Shown: positions 1-8,578, counted from the first letter of the stretch. The stretch is DNA of 64,000 nucleotides from JACCXJ01 sp050740695 (GCA_050740695.1 JBOIDR010000008.1:1-64000), one strand, 5' to 3'. Numbers and translations are program-made. Notes: a model not told the origin generated them from the sequence alone.

Positions 1-1
1 G

Positions 2-85
2 GGGCAGCTCACCCTCAGTATGTCTGCCAATCCGGCGGTCCAAAAGGAATTGTTGCATTATCTAGAGGCACTGCAAGCCGCCTGA
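2..85 (+). CDS. C-terminal end of an unidentified protein (runs in from the left)
   Basis: One frame is open from the window edge to a TGA and gives 27 residues ending in ELLHYLEALQAA. It has no visible start, so it would be the tail of a gene whose body lies outside. The piece is too short to identify. It could also be chance reading, since no motif supports it. Confidence 0.3.
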   Translation, partial: GQLTLSMSANPAVQKELLHYLEALQAA

Positions 86-159
86 GATCCCCAAGTAAGC
101 GACAATTTATGCAACGATAGGGTCTACAACACCATGACCTAGCCAGCTCGCGCCTCGCA

Positions 160-762
160 TCAGCCGGGAAAGCCGTCCACGAGCGCTTTCATCTCCAATT
201 TCGCCGCATGGAGGAGCGAAACGCCGTCGCCCAGGAGCAGCGTGTCGAAATCGAGGTCGAGGAGCCCGCGCACGCTCTGCCTGAGCCGGGCGGGATCGTC
301 CATGACCGCTTCGCGCAGCAGGTCGAGGTGTCCCGGCGGATTGCCGATGACGGCGTCCCCGACGATGAGGATGCGGCGCATGGGCCAGTGGAACGCCACC
401 TCCCCGGGTGATTTGCCCGGAACGGCGACGACGTTGAACGGCCCGATCCGCGCCCCCACCTCAAGAGCACCGTCGATGAGCGCACCCTGGGCCTCCGCAT
501 ACCCCGCATCGCTCTCATGAATCGCCGTCGGAGCCGAGGTCGCGGAGCGCAGCCGGTTGGCGGCGCGGGTATGGTTGCGATTTGTGATGAGGATGCGTGC
601 AACCCCTAGCGTCGTGATCGCTTCCAGCACCTCGTCGCTCATCGGGACCGGATCGACGGCCAGGGTGCCATCCTCGGAACGGATCAGGTAGCCGTTAAAG
701 TCGTAGCCGTGCGGCTCGGAGTACCAGGACCAGGTGAAGACGTCGCCCAGGATTTCATGCAT
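160..762 (-). CDS. Metallo-beta-lactamase-fold protein with a degenerate metal motif
   Basis: The protein has 200 residues and a metallo-beta-lactamase fold layout: an N-terminal strand pair (GYLIRSEDGTLAVDPVP), a middle part where HxHxDH would be expected, and a late GDAVIG segment matching the second metal-site Asp. In place of HxHxDH it reads TNRNHTRAANR, so the canonical zinc ligands are largely missing. It may be non-catalytic or belong to a divergent branch. No operon partner is evident; dsbC follows on the same strand after a 61-base gap. The substrate is unknown. Confidence 0.7.
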   Translation of the reverse strand: MHEILGDVFTWSWYSEPHGYDFNGYLIRSEDGTLAVDPVPMSDEVLEAITTLGVARILITNRNHTRAANRLRSATSAPTAIHESDAGYAEAQGALIDGALEVGARIGPFNVVAVPGKSPGEVAFHWPMRRILIVGDAVIGNPPGHLDLLREAVMDDPARLRQSVRGLLDLDFDTLLLGDGVSLLHAAKLEMKALVDGFPG

Positions 763-823
763 GGCGGCCGGTCCTCACGGAACCCTACTCGAAACGCAAT
801 CCACCCGCCGGTGCCGGGCGGCG

Positions 824-1543
824 TTACGAGCCCGCCTGCCCCTTGAAGAACTGCACCAACTGCTGCGCGGGCACGTAGCCGCCGAGCTCCTCGCCATTAT
901 CGGTGATCACGGTGGGTGTCCCCTGGATCCCCATGCGCCGGCCGAGGTCATAGTGGCGTTTGACCGGGTTGTCACAGGTCGCCGAGGACACGGGTTTCCC
1001 CAACTTGGCATCGGTCAGGGCCTGCTGCTGGTCCTTGGCACACCACACCGATATCGATTTCGCGAACGACTCCGAGCCTGCGCCGGCGCGCGGGAAAGCC
1101 AGGTAGCGCACGGCGATCCCCGCCTGGTTCAGCTCTCCGACCTGTTGATGGAATTTGCGGCAGTAGCCGCAATCGATATCCGTATAGACGTAGAGGACGT
1201 GCTGGATGTCCTCTGGCGCGAACTCGATCATGGTCTCAGGCGGTACCGCCTTGAGCGCCTTGAGGCGTACCTGGCCGCGGTGCTCCGCGCTGAGATTGCG
1301 CCGACTGTCGAGCTCCAAGAGATCCCCCTTCAACAGGTAACGGCCGTCGGCGCTGATATAGACGAGGTCGCCCTCCAAAGCGACCTCGTAGAGGCCGTCC
1401 ACCGGAGAGCGGTTAACGGAGCCGACTTCGATCCCCGGCAGGGCCTTGCCGACCCGGTTCGCCAGGTCCTTTTCGGTCAACGGCGCCGCGGCGCTCACAC
1501 CGGACAAGATCAACGCGGATGCACAGAATAGGGGTAAACGCAT
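824..1543 (-). CDS. dsbC: Periplasmic thiol:disulfide interchange protein DsbC
   Basis: DsbC isomerises wrong disulfides in periplasmic proteins and is kept reduced by DsbD. The 239-residue product has a signal peptide ending near SAAA (about residue 20), an N-terminal dimerisation domain (to about 85), a linker and a thioredoxin fold. The active site CGYC is at residues 125-128, the cis-Pro loop reads GTPT, and a second Cys pair lies near 170-200, as in DsbC/DsbG. The frame stays open far upstream, but the ATG used here follows an AGGAG ribosome site and begins the signal peptide, so I place the start there. A 150-base gap separates it from the divergent kinase gene. Confidence 0.93.
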   Translation of the reverse strand: MRLPLFCASALILSGVSAAAPLTEKDLANRVGKALPGIEVGSVNRSPVDGLYEVALEGDLVYISADGRYLLKGDLLELDSRRNLSAEHRGQVRLKALKAVPPETMIEFAPEDIQHVLYVYTDIDCGYCRKFHQQVGELNQAGIAVRYLAFPRAGAGSESFAKSISVWCAKDQQQALTDAKLGKPVSSATCDNPVKRHYDLGRRMGIQGTPTVITDNGEELGGYVPAQQLVQFFKGQAGS

Positions 1544-1693
1544 GATGAACTCCTCAAAATCGGACTCGCCGTTCCCACGGCCTGATCGTGACGGACTTAT
1601 GGTTGCCGGCCGGGGCTCAACGGCACCGGCCGACAGCCGATAGAGCAGCGAACCAAACGACGCCGCACGCCGCGCGACTGGGTACTGTACCAC

Positions 1694-2545
1694 ATGGACG
1701 TAATGTCCCATCCGACGACTGTCGGGAAATACCGCCTGCTCCACGAGATCGGCAAGGGGAGCATGGGTCGGGTTTACCTCGGACATGACGCTCTCATCGA
1801 ACGCGACGTGGCTGTCAAGATCGCGCTTCCCGAGCGCCTCGCCTGCCCACGGACCGGACAGCACTACGAGAGGCTCTTCTTCCGCGAAGCCAAGACGGCC
1901 GGGAGGTTGACGCACCAGGATATCGCCGCGGTGTTCGATGCCGGTATAGACCACGGCCTGCCCTATATCGTTCTGGAGTACGTGGCGGGGGGGCGGACTC
2001 TCGCCGATTTCTGTGCCCCCGGCAAGCTGTTGCCGATCGGGGAGGCCATCAAGGTCATACACAAGTGTGCCACGGCGCTCGACTATGCCCATGAGAGGGG
2101 CGTGGTACACCGCGACATCAAACCGAACAACATCCTCCTCGGCCCGGACCAGGCGGTCAAGATCTCGGACTTCGGTATCGCCGTGGTTCCGGATCTCGAG
2201 GACGACGATATTCACGCGGGCTCTCCGCTGTACATGTCGCCGGAGCAGATCCGGCGAGAACCCCTGACCGGCCAGAGCGACCTGTTCTCACTCGGCTCGG
2301 TGATGTACCGCGCACTGACCGGGAAGCACCCCTTCGCAGCGGCACGGATCGCCACCATCAGCGACATGGTCCTGCACGACGAACCACCTCCAATGCGCGA
2401 GCTGCGACCGGAGATCCCCGAGATCCTGGAGCGTATCGCCCGCAAGGCCATGGCCAAGGACCGGCGGCGCCGCTACCGCAGCGGCCTTGACCTGGCCGCC
2501 GATCTGAGCCTGGTGTTCGACTACCTGACACCCAAGTCGCACTGA
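1694..2545 (+). CDS. Serine/threonine protein kinase, single catalytic domain
   Basis: The 283 residues are almost entirely a Hanks-type kinase domain. The glycine loop is GKGSMGRVYLG (residues 20-30), the ATP lysine is in VAVKIA (Lys42), the catalytic loop is HRDIKPNN (139-146), and the metal-binding DFG is at 159-161, followed by an SPLYMSPEQ activation-segment end. There is no transmembrane or sensor extension after about residue 275, so it should be a soluble cytoplasmic kinase. Its substrates cannot be read from the neighbourhood. An in-frame ATG three codons later is an equally possible start. It ends 17 bases before the convergent xerD stop. Confidence 0.9.
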   Translation: MDVMSHPTTVGKYRLLHEIGKGSMGRVYLGHDALIERDVAVKIALPERLACPRTGQHYERLFFREAKTAGRLTHQDIAAVFDAGIDHGLPYIVLEYVAGGRTLADFCAPGKLLPIGEAIKVIHKCATALDYAHERGVVHRDIKPNNILLGPDQAVKISDFGIAVVPDLEDDDIHAGSPLYMSPEQIRREPLTGQSDLFSLGSVMYRALTGKHPFAAARIATISDMVLHDEPPPMRELRPEIPEILERIARKAMAKDRRRRYRSGLDLAADLSLVFDYLTPKSH

Positions 2546-2562
2546 GCCGACCGGCAGCGCCG

Positions 2563-3501
2563 TCAACCGCGGGGATGGTGCTCTGCGTGCAACGCCTTGA
2601 GCCGCGCCCGTGCCACGTGCGTATAGATCTGGGTCGTCGAGATATCGCGATGTCCCAGAAGCAGTTGAACGACACGCAGATCCGCGCCGTGATCGAGGAG
2701 ATGGGTGGCGAAGGCATGGCGCAGGGTGTGTGGCGACAGAGGCTTTGCGATGCCGGCACGCATGGCGTAGCGTTTGATGAGATACCAGAACGCCTGGCGG
2801 GTCAGGGGCCTCCCGCGCCGCGTGACGAACAGAAAGTCGGACGGCGCGTTCGCCAGGAGCACGGGTCGGGACTGCCGCAGGTAGCGATCGAGTAGATCCA
2901 GCGCGCCAGCGCCGAGCGGGACCAGGCGGTCCTTGCCACCCTTGCCGGTGACGCGCACCGTCGCCTGCCTGGGGTTGTAGCGGCCGGCCCGCAGCCCCAC
3001 CAATTCGGAAACCCGGAGTCCCGAGGCGTAGAGCGTTTCCAACATCGCGGCATCGCGCAGCCCCAGGAGCGCCTCGCGGTCGGGGGCACCGAGGAGCGCA
3101 TCGACCTCCGTCTCGCTGAGGGCGGCGGGCAAGGCCCGTCCCAGGCGTACTCCCTCCACCTGCGCACTCGGGTCCTCGCCGAGGCTGCACCAGTGCACCA
3201 GGTGCCGGTAGAAGCCACGCAGACTCGACAGGCGTCGGGCCATGGTCCGCACCGTGCGGCCCGGGTGCGATGCGGCCCCCAGGAAACCCAGCACATCGCT
3301 GCGTTGTGCCTCGAGCACCCCCAACCCTTGGCCGCGTAGCCAGTCGGCATACCGCGTGAGATCGCTGCGATAGGCGGCGAGGGTGTTGTCGGACAGCCCG
3401 CGTTCCAACCACACGGCGTCCAGAAACCCCTCGATGAGCCGGAGGTCTCCGGGTTCCGCCGGTTCTGGGCTAGGCCGAGGGCTAGGAAATGGCTCGCTCA
3501 T
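2563..3501 (-). CDS. xerD: Tyrosine recombinase XerD
   Basis: XerD works with XerC at dif to resolve chromosome dimers at the FtsK-marked septum. The 312-residue protein has an N-terminal SAM-like DNA-binding domain (GLSDNTLAAYRSDL near residues 37-50) and a C-terminal catalytic domain. The catalytic Arg is in ASGLRVSELVGLR, the box II H-x-x-R is in SPHTLRHAFATH, and the nucleophile Tyr is in STTQIYTHVARARL. The ending ALHAEHHPRG is typical of XerD rather than XerC. The ATG overlaps the last 20 bases of the broken ogt gene upstream. The frame is open further upstream, but that part reads through ogt. Confidence 0.92.
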   Translation of the reverse strand: MSEPFPSPRPSPEPAEPGDLRLIEGFLDAVWLERGLSDNTLAAYRSDLTRYADWLRGQGLGVLEAQRSDVLGFLGAASHPGRTVRTMARRLSSLRGFYRHLVHWCSLGEDPSAQVEGVRLGRALPAALSETEVDALLGAPDREALLGLRDAAMLETLYASGLRVSELVGLRAGRYNPRQATVRVTGKGGKDRLVPLGAGALDLLDRYLRQSRPVLLANAPSDFLFVTRRGRPLTRQAFWYLIKRYAMRAGIAKPLSPHTLRHAFATHLLDHGADLRVVQLLLGHRDISTTQIYTHVARARLKALHAEHHPRG

Positions 3502-3793
3502 GCCGGAGCAGCCAGCGTTTGATGCAAAGGCCGGGTTCGGAGCGGCCCCTGTACCCGCCGAGGCCCTCGGCCGCGACCACGCGGTGACACGGGACCACGA
3601 TATGGGGAGGGGGTTCGCCCCGCAGGCGCCCGCGACGGCGTCGCGTGGCCCACTGTCCGAGAGTCGCGCCAGCTCCCGTACTTGCCGCACGGGATAACAG
3701 GCGCCAGACCCGTCTCTGGAACGGTGTGCCCGCGTTCGTGCTCACCCGCCTGTCCCATCGAAGCGCCACCCCGAAATCGAGGCCGGCCCGACA
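3482..3793 (-). pseudogene. Broken methylated-DNA--protein-cysteine methyltransferase (ogt-type)
   Basis: The C-terminal DNA-binding and alkyl-acceptor domain of Ogt/MGMT can be pieced together from three frames. GTPFQRRVWRLL lies in one frame, IPCGKYGS in a second, VRELARLSDSGPRDAVAGAC in a third, and the acceptor motif VVPCHRVVAAEGLGGY back in the first. At least three indels are needed, and the N-terminal domain is absent. No single protein can therefore be made from it, although the PCHRV acceptor motif survives. It lies between rplS and xerD. Confidence 0.75.
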
Positions 3794-3814
3794 TCCAAGA
3801 AGTTGCCGTGCGCG

Positions 3815-4171
3815 TTATTGGCGGGCGGTGATCTTTTCCTTGATGCGCGCCGCCTTGCCGCTCAAGTGGCGGGTGTAATAGAGCTTGGCCCGGCGCACAT
3901 CGCCCCGTCGCTTCACGGTGATAGCGTGAATGAGCGGGCTGTGGAGTTGAAACACACGCTCGACGCCCTCGCCGTGCGACAGCTTCCGAACGGTGAACGA
4001 GGAGTTGAGCCCCCGGTTGCGTCTGGCGATCACCACGCCCTCGAAAGCCTGCAGGCGTTCGCGCTCCCCTTCCTTCACCTTGACCTGGACGACCACCGTG
4101 TCCCCGGGCCAAAACGCCGGGACCTCGCGGGTCATCATCTCCGATTCGATCTGTTGAATGATCTGGCTCAT
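3815..4171 (-). CDS. rplS: 50S ribosomal protein L19
   Basis: L19 sits at the interface of the two ribosomal subunits. The 118-residue product has the family's usual length and features: MSQIIQQIESEMM at the start, PGDTVVVQVKVKEGERERLQAFEGVVI, and a basic end (RRAKLYYTRHLSGKAARIKEK). It is the last gene of rpsP-rimM-trmD-rplS. The 91 bases between it and trmD hold a palindromic repeat. The start is the ATG aligned with the family N-terminus; the open frame extends further but is not conserved. Confidence 0.97.
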   Translation of the reverse strand: MSQIIQQIESEMMTREVPAFWPGDTVVVQVKVKEGERERLQAFEGVVIARRNRGLNSSFTVRKLSHGEGVERVFQLHSPLIHAITVKRRGDVRRAKLYYTRHLSGKAARIKEKITARQ

Positions 4172-4201
4172 GCTCGTTCTCAGTAAACTCTTTTCGATTC
4201 C

Positions 4202-4299
4202 TTCCCCCTGGAAGGGGGAAAGGTAGGATTCGGGGCTCGGGTTTCTCAGAACCATGCGACTCTCAACCCCCACCCTCATCCTCCCCCTGCCAGGGGGAG
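4202..4299. repeat. Pair of C-rich palindromes at the trmD/rplS junction
   Basis: Two perfect small palindromes lie about 60 bases apart: TTCCCCCT/AGGGGGAA with a 3-base loop (4202-4220), and CTCCCCCTG/CAGGGGGAG around one base (4281-4299). The second lies inside the end of trmD and encodes its unusual SPWQGEDEGGG tail. Similar palindromes are widespread intergenic repeats in proteobacteria (general knowledge). Their function here is unknown. Confidence 0.6.
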
Positions 4300-5045
4300 C
4301 GAATAAGCCGGTGCTCCCCAAGGTACTCTTCCAGGAGCGTGGCCTCGTCCGGGCCAAACGAGCGTTCGGCCAGGAGGTCCGGCCGTCTGATCCAGGTCCG
4401 CCCCAGCGCCGCCTTCAGCCGCCAACGCCGGATCGCCCGGTGGTCGCCCGTGAGCAGCACCGGCGGCACCGCCCGCCCATCGATCACCTCGGGCCGCGTG
4501 TAGTGCGGGTGATCCAGGAGCCCCGTCTGGAACGACTCCTCGCGTGCCGAGTCGGCGTGCCCGAGGACGTCCGGGAGCAGGCGCACCATCGCATCGATCA
4601 GCACCATGGCCGCGATCTCACCCCCGCTCAGGACATAATCGCCGATCGACCATTCCTCGTCCACCTGCGACACGAGCACCCGCTCGTCCACGCCCTCGTA
4701 GCGGCCGGCCACGATCACCAGCGGCCCCTGGCCGGCCAGCCCCACGACCGCCGCCTGATCGAGGCGCCGACCCTGGGGCGTCATCGCGATCACACCGGCC
4801 CCGTGCCCTAGAGCGCCGCGCGCAGCGGCGATGGCGTCCACCAGCGGCCGGTACATCATCACCATCCCGGGGCCGCCGCCATACGGGCGATCATCCACGG
4901 CCCGGTAATTGCCCGTGGCGAAGTCCCGGGGATTGCGTGTCTCGATCCGGAGGTCACCCCGGGCCACCGCGCGCCCGCTAACCCCGTAGTCCATGATCGC
5001 CCGAAACATCTCGGGGAACAGCGTGACCACCGCGATCCGAAGCAT
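4263..5045 (-). CDS. trmD: tRNA (guanine37-N1)-methyltransferase TrmD
   Basis: TrmD uses S-adenosylmethionine to methylate G37 of tRNAs reading CNN codons and prevents frameshifting. The 260-residue protein shows the SPOUT trefoil-knot signatures: NYRAVDDRPYGGGPGMVMM near residue 50, VAGRYEGVDERV, and WSIGDYVLSGGEIAA. The C-terminal domain carries HPHYTRP and GDHRAIRRWR. The last ten residues (SPWQGEDEGGG) are encoded by a palindromic repeat rather than a conserved TrmD tail. It is third in the rpsP-rimM-trmD-rplS operon, 20 bases after rimM. Confidence 0.97.
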   Translation of the reverse strand: MLRIAVVTLFPEMFRAIMDYGVSGRAVARGDLRIETRNPRDFATGNYRAVDDRPYGGGPGMVMMYRPLVDAIAAARGALGHGAGVIAMTPQGRRLDQAAVVGLAGQGPLVIVAGRYEGVDERVLVSQVDEEWSIGDYVLSGGEIAAMVLIDAMVRLLPDVLGHADSAREESFQTGLLDHPHYTRPEVIDGRAVPPVLLTGDHRAIRRWRLKAALGRTWIRRPDLLAERSFGPDEATLLEEYLGEHRLIRSPWQGEDEGGG

Positions 5046-5065
5046 CGATCACTCATCCGGGCCGA

Positions 5066-5617
5066 TCAATCATCCAAACGCCAATCGATCTCCAACCGGC
5101 GGTTCGCCAGATCGACGTTATGGACGTACACCCCCTCCACGTAGGGGACCAGGCGATCGCGCTCGCCGCGCACGATCAAAACGTCGTTCGCCCCCGTGTC
5201 CAGCATGCCGACGACGCTCCCGAGATAGTGGCCGGACGGGGTGTAGGCCTCCAGGCCGATGAGATCCACCCAATAGCGCTCACCGGCCTGCAAAGGTCTG
5301 AGCTGCGAGCGCCGCACGGCGATGTCCGAGCCCACGAGCCCCCTCGCACGATCGCGATCGCCGAAGCCCTCCAGATACGCGATGAGCCGCTTCTGGAGGG
5401 CGTAGGCATTGGTCCTGACGACGGCCTGCCAGGCGCCGCCGAAGTCCAGATACCAGGGCGTGTACTCGAGGATCCCCTCGGCGGGACGGGTGTAGGAATA
5501 CACCTTGAGCCCCCCTTGGAGGCCGTGCAAGCCCCCGACGCGGCCCAGGACTACGAACCCCGCGCCGCCTGGCGAAGCCGTATCTATTACCTTTTGTGCT
5601 ATGGCGATCGGCGACAT
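5066..5617 (-). CDS. rimM: Ribosome maturation factor RimM
   Basis: RimM binds S19 and helps mature the 30S head. The 183-residue protein has the N-terminal RimM barrel (VVLGRVGGLHGLQGGLKVYS, residues 22-41) and a C-terminal PRC-barrel domain (YWVDLIGLEAYTPSGHYLG through VPYVEGVYVHNVDL). Its position between rpsP and trmD is the standard arrangement, with a 30-base gap to rpsP. The ATG used gives a slightly long N-terminus; no better start is obvious. Confidence 0.95.
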   Translation of the reverse strand: MSPIAIAQKVIDTASPGGAGFVVLGRVGGLHGLQGGLKVYSYTRPAEGILEYTPWYLDFGGAWQAVVRTNAYALQKRLIAYLEGFGDRDRARGLVGSDIAVRRSQLRPLQAGERYWVDLIGLEAYTPSGHYLGSVVGMLDTGANDVLIVRGERDRLVPYVEGVYVHNVDLANRRLEIDWRLDD

Positions 5618-5647
5618 CGCGCCGCGGGCAGCGCGGCCGAGAGCCGG

Positions 5648-5896
5648 CTAGGCCGGCGGGGCGTGCTTCTTGAGCAGGCCGGCGACCCGCGCGGAGGCCT
5701 TGGCGCCACGGGTCAGCCAATGGCCGGCACGCGCCACATCGATCTTGCAGCCGCCGGCCGCTTCACCGGCCAGGGGGTCCAGGTAGCCGATGCGCTCGAT
5801 ATGGCGCCCATCGCGGCGATTCCGGCTGTCCGTCACCACGATGTGGTAGAAGGGCCTCTTCTTGGTGCCGTGGCGGCTGAGACGAATGCTAACCAT
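5648..5896 (-). CDS. rpsP: 30S ribosomal protein S16
   Basis: S16 is an early assembly protein of the 30S subunit. The 82-residue length is normal and the N-terminus MVSIRLSRHGTKKRPFYHIVV is diagnostic, followed by DSRNRRDGRHIERIGYLDP. It is first in the rpsP-rimM-trmD-rplS operon, so the operon promoter should lie in the 79 bases between it and pnp, though no clear hexamers are visible there. Confidence 0.97.
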   Translation of the reverse strand: MVSIRLSRHGTKKRPFYHIVVTDSRNRRDGRHIERIGYLDPLAGEAAGGCKIDVARAGHWLTRGAKASARVAGLLKKHAPPA

Positions 5897-5934
5897 GAGT
5901 CCTCGGAAAACTGTTGTTCGAAAATATCATTTCA

Positions 5935-5947
5935 CCCCTATTAGGGG
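5935..5947 (-). terminator. Possible weak terminator after pnp
   Basis: The minus strand forms CCCCTA/TAGGGG around a single base just past the pnp stop, followed by an A/T-rich stretch ending in TTTT about ten bases later. The stem is short and the U-run is displaced, so this is a weak candidate only. Confidence 0.3.
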
Positions 5948-5975
5948 CGCTTTCGGGAACGCAGTAGCGAGTCCC

Positions 5976-8090
5976 TTACGCTCTCGCCCGCTCCCCGGCG
6001 TTCACGGCCTTCATGCTGAGCCGGATGCGCCCCTGCTTGTCCACCTCCAAGACCTTCACCTTGACCATATCCCCTTCCCGGAGCTTGTCCCCGACGTTCT
6101 CCACGCGCTCCTCGGAGATCTGGGAGATGTGCACGAGCCCGTCCTTGCCGGGCAGGATGGTGACGAAGGCCCCGAAGTCCATGAGTTTGGCGACCCGGCC
6201 TTCATAGATCATCCCCACCTGCACATCGGCCGTGATCTGCTCGACGCGGCGGCGTGCCTCCTGTCCGGCGGCGTTGTCGACGGAGGCGATCTTCACGGTG
6301 CCGTCGTCGGAGATATCGATGACGGCGCCGGTCTGCTCGGTGATGGCGCGGATGGTGGTGCCGCCCTTGCCGATCACGTCTCTGATCTTCTCGGGATCGA
6401 TCTTGATGGTGATGATGCGCGGCGCATATTCGGACATCTCGGTACGCGGTTTGTCCAAGACGGCATTCATCTCTTGCAAGATATGCAAGCGTCCCGCGCG
6501 CGCCTGGGCGAGCGCGACCTCCATGATCTCGCGGGTGATCCCGCTGATCTTGATGTCCATCTGCAGCGCCGTGACGCCAGCCTTGGTGCCGGCCACCTTG
6601 AAGTCCATGTCGCCCAGGTGGTCCTCATCGCCCATGATGTCGGACAACACGGCGAACTTATCACCCTCCTTGACGAGGCCCATGGCGATGCCCGCGACCG
6701 GCGCCTTGACCGGAACACCGGCATCCATGAGCGAGAGGCTGGTCCCGCACACCGTGGCCATGGAGCTCGATCCGTTCGATTCGGTGATCTCGGACACCAC
6801 GCGGATCACATAGGGGAACTCCTCCGGGTCCGGCATGACCGCCAGCACCCCGCGCTTGGCCAGACGTCCGTGACCGATCTCGCGACGCTTGGGCGACCCG
6901 ACCCGGCCGGTTTCACCGACGCAGTAGGGGGGGAAGTTGTAATGCAGGAGGAACGGATCCCGGCGCTCGCCCTCGATGGCATCGATGATCTGCGCGTCGC
7001 GCTCGGTGCCAAGCGCCGTGATCACGAGTGCCTGAGTCTCGCCGCGTGTGAAGAGCGCCGAGCCATGGGTCCGCGGCAATAGCCCGACCCGGATCTGGAT
7101 AGGCCGCACGGCGTCCATCGGCCGCCCATCGATGCGCTTGCGCTCGTCCAGGATCATGTGCCGCACCAGCTCATGCTCGTTCCGTTCGAAGGCGTGGGCC
7201 ATCTGCGCGTCGGTCCACTTGGATGGCGCATCCGTGGAAGTCCCGCCGCCCAGGGCGGCGACGGCCTCTTTGCGCAGGGCACCCAGGGAGTCGCGACGCG
7301 CAAGCTTGTCGGTCGTGGCATAGGCCTCGCGCAGCCGCCCGCCCAGGAAGGACCGGACACGCTCCTCGAGCGCCTGATCCGCCGCCGGCGGGCTCCACGC
7401 CCAGGCGCCGGCCCCTGCTTCTTCGCGCAGGGCACAGATGTGGTCGATCGCGATCTGCATCTCTGCATGCCCGAACATGAGCGCGCCGAGCATCACCTCC
7501 TCGGACAATTGATCGGCCTCCGATTCCACCATGAGCACCGAGCTCTCTGTCCCCGCAACCACCAGGTTGAGCGCCGAGGTCTCGAGCCGGCCGAAGGTCG
7601 GGTTCAGCACGTATTGCCCGTCGATGTAGCCCACCCGCGCGGCGCCGATCGGCCCCTCGAACGGGAGGCCCGACAGGCTGACCGCGGCCGATGCACCGAG
7701 CAACGCCGGGATGTCGGGGTCGATCTCGGGATCCAGCGACAGGACCGTGGCGATGATCTGGACCTCGTGATGGAAGCCCTTGGGGAAAAGAGGCCGCAAG
7801 GGCCGGTCGATCAGGCGCGAGGTGAGCGTCTCCTTCTCGCTCGGACGCCCTTCGCGCTTGAAGAACCCGCCCGGGATCTTGCCCGCGGCATAGGTACGTT
7901 CCTGGTAGTCGACTGTCAAGGGGAAGAAGTCGCGGCCCGGGATCGCCGCCTTGTTCCCGACCACGCTCACCAGGACGACGGTGTCGCCCATGCTGGCCAT
8001 CACCGCGGCCGTGGCCTGCCGCGCTATCTCTCCGGTCTCCAGCACCACGGTCCGGGGACCATACTCGAAGCTTCTTTTTATTGCTGGCAT
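5976..8090 (-). CDS. pnp: Polyribonucleotide nucleotidyltransferase (PNPase)
   Basis: PNPase degrades RNA 3'-to-5' with phosphate and is part of the degradosome. The 704-residue protein has the family's full layout: a first RNase PH domain, a helical linker, a second RNase PH domain with FTRGETQALV and the catalytic region MGDEDHLGDMDFKVAGT, then a KH domain (IGKGGTTIRAITEQTGA near 560) and an S1 domain (YEGRVAKLMDFGAFV near 625). It follows rpsO after 79 bases, the usual rpsO-pnp order. In E. coli RNase III and PNPase itself control this message; I did not verify the corresponding stem-loop here. Confidence 0.97.
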   Translation of the reverse strand: MPAIKRSFEYGPRTVVLETGEIARQATAAVMASMGDTVVLVSVVGNKAAIPGRDFFPLTVDYQERTYAAGKIPGGFFKREGRPSEKETLTSRLIDRPLRPLFPKGFHHEVQIIATVLSLDPEIDPDIPALLGASAAVSLSGLPFEGPIGAARVGYIDGQYVLNPTFGRLETSALNLVVAGTESSVLMVESEADQLSEEVMLGALMFGHAEMQIAIDHICALREEAGAGAWAWSPPAADQALEERVRSFLGGRLREAYATTDKLARRDSLGALRKEAVAALGGGTSTDAPSKWTDAQMAHAFERNEHELVRHMILDERKRIDGRPMDAVRPIQIRVGLLPRTHGSALFTRGETQALVITALGTERDAQIIDAIEGERRDPFLLHYNFPPYCVGETGRVGSPKRREIGHGRLAKRGVLAVMPDPEEFPYVIRVVSEITESNGSSSMATVCGTSLSLMDAGVPVKAPVAGIAMGLVKEGDKFAVLSDIMGDEDHLGDMDFKVAGTKAGVTALQMDIKISGITREIMEVALAQARAGRLHILQEMNAVLDKPRTEMSEYAPRIITIKIDPEKIRDVIGKGGTTIRAITEQTGAVIDISDDGTVKIASVDNAAGQEARRRVEQITADVQVGMIYEGRVAKLMDFGAFVTILPGKDGLVHISQISEERVENVGDKLREGDMVKVKVLEVDKQGRIRLSMKAVNAGERARA

Positions 8091-8169
8091 GACAGGGCTC
8101 CCCCGCCAATTTCAATGGGCAAGCTCAATGGGCCTTCTTGCGCCGCCACGATGATCGAGCGGTCCCCGG

Positions 8170-8445
8170 CTATTTCCGCAGACCCAAGACCGCTATCAGA
8201 TCGCGGTAGCGCTGCAGGTGGTAGGTCTTCAGATACTCCAGGAGCTTGCGGCGTTTGTTCACTATCCGCAAAAGCCCCTGCCGAGAATGGTGGTCTCTCT
8301 GGTGGGCCTTGAAGTGCTCGGCGAGGTCCTCGATGCGACGGGTCAATAGGGCAACTTGCACCTCGGGCGATCCCGTATCACCGGGCGCGAGTCGGTGCTT
8401 ATCGACGATGTCTTTCTTTGCCTCGGCGGTCAGCACTATGCTCAT
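8170..8445 (-). CDS. rpsO: 30S ribosomal protein S15
   Basis: S15 is a primary 16S rRNA-binding protein. The 91-residue product contains the expected GDTGSPEVQVALLTRRI, HFKAHQRDHHSRQGLL and KRRKLLEYL motifs, and is two residues longer than the usual 89 at its C-terminus (VLGLRK). It lies between truB and pnp with its own candidate promoter upstream. Confidence 0.97.
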   Translation of the reverse strand: MSIVLTAEAKKDIVDKHRLAPGDTGSPEVQVALLTRRIEDLAEHFKAHQRDHHSRQGLLRIVNKRRKLLEYLKTYHLQRYRDLIAVLGLRK

Positions 8446-8533
8446 CCCCCCTATTGGTATAGATGCCTTGGCTCGATGCCTCGAGGCGCGTGATGGCGCA
8501 AGCGGTTAATCTAAATGACCCCAAGAACGGACT

Positions 8534-8562
8534 ATTCTAATATCCCCAGGAGAGGACGACAA
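8534..8562 (-). promoter_or_regulatory. Candidate sigma-70 promoter for rpsO-pnp
   Basis: On the minus strand, TTGTCG and TAGAAT are separated by exactly 17 bases, about 90 bases upstream of the rpsO start and just after the truB stop. The hexamers match the consensus at four and five positions. The location fits the internal rpsO promoter known in other gammaproteobacteria. Confidence 0.4.
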
Positions 8563-8578
8563 GCGAGGCACGCGCCGC

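Noticed and set aside
160..762. Calling this an active zinc-dependent beta-lactamase-fold hydrolase
   Set aside because: The HxHxDH ligand motif is not present, so catalytic activity is not supported by the sequence.
824..2215. A 463-codon minus-strand frame covering dsbC and the kinase region
   Set aside because: Only the part from 1543 down is DsbC with a signal peptide and ribosome site; the upstream part is antisense to the kinase gene and has no conserved content.
5862..8312. Long plus-strand frames opposite pnp
   Set aside because: They are antisense to a fully conserved PNPase and have low-complexity composition.
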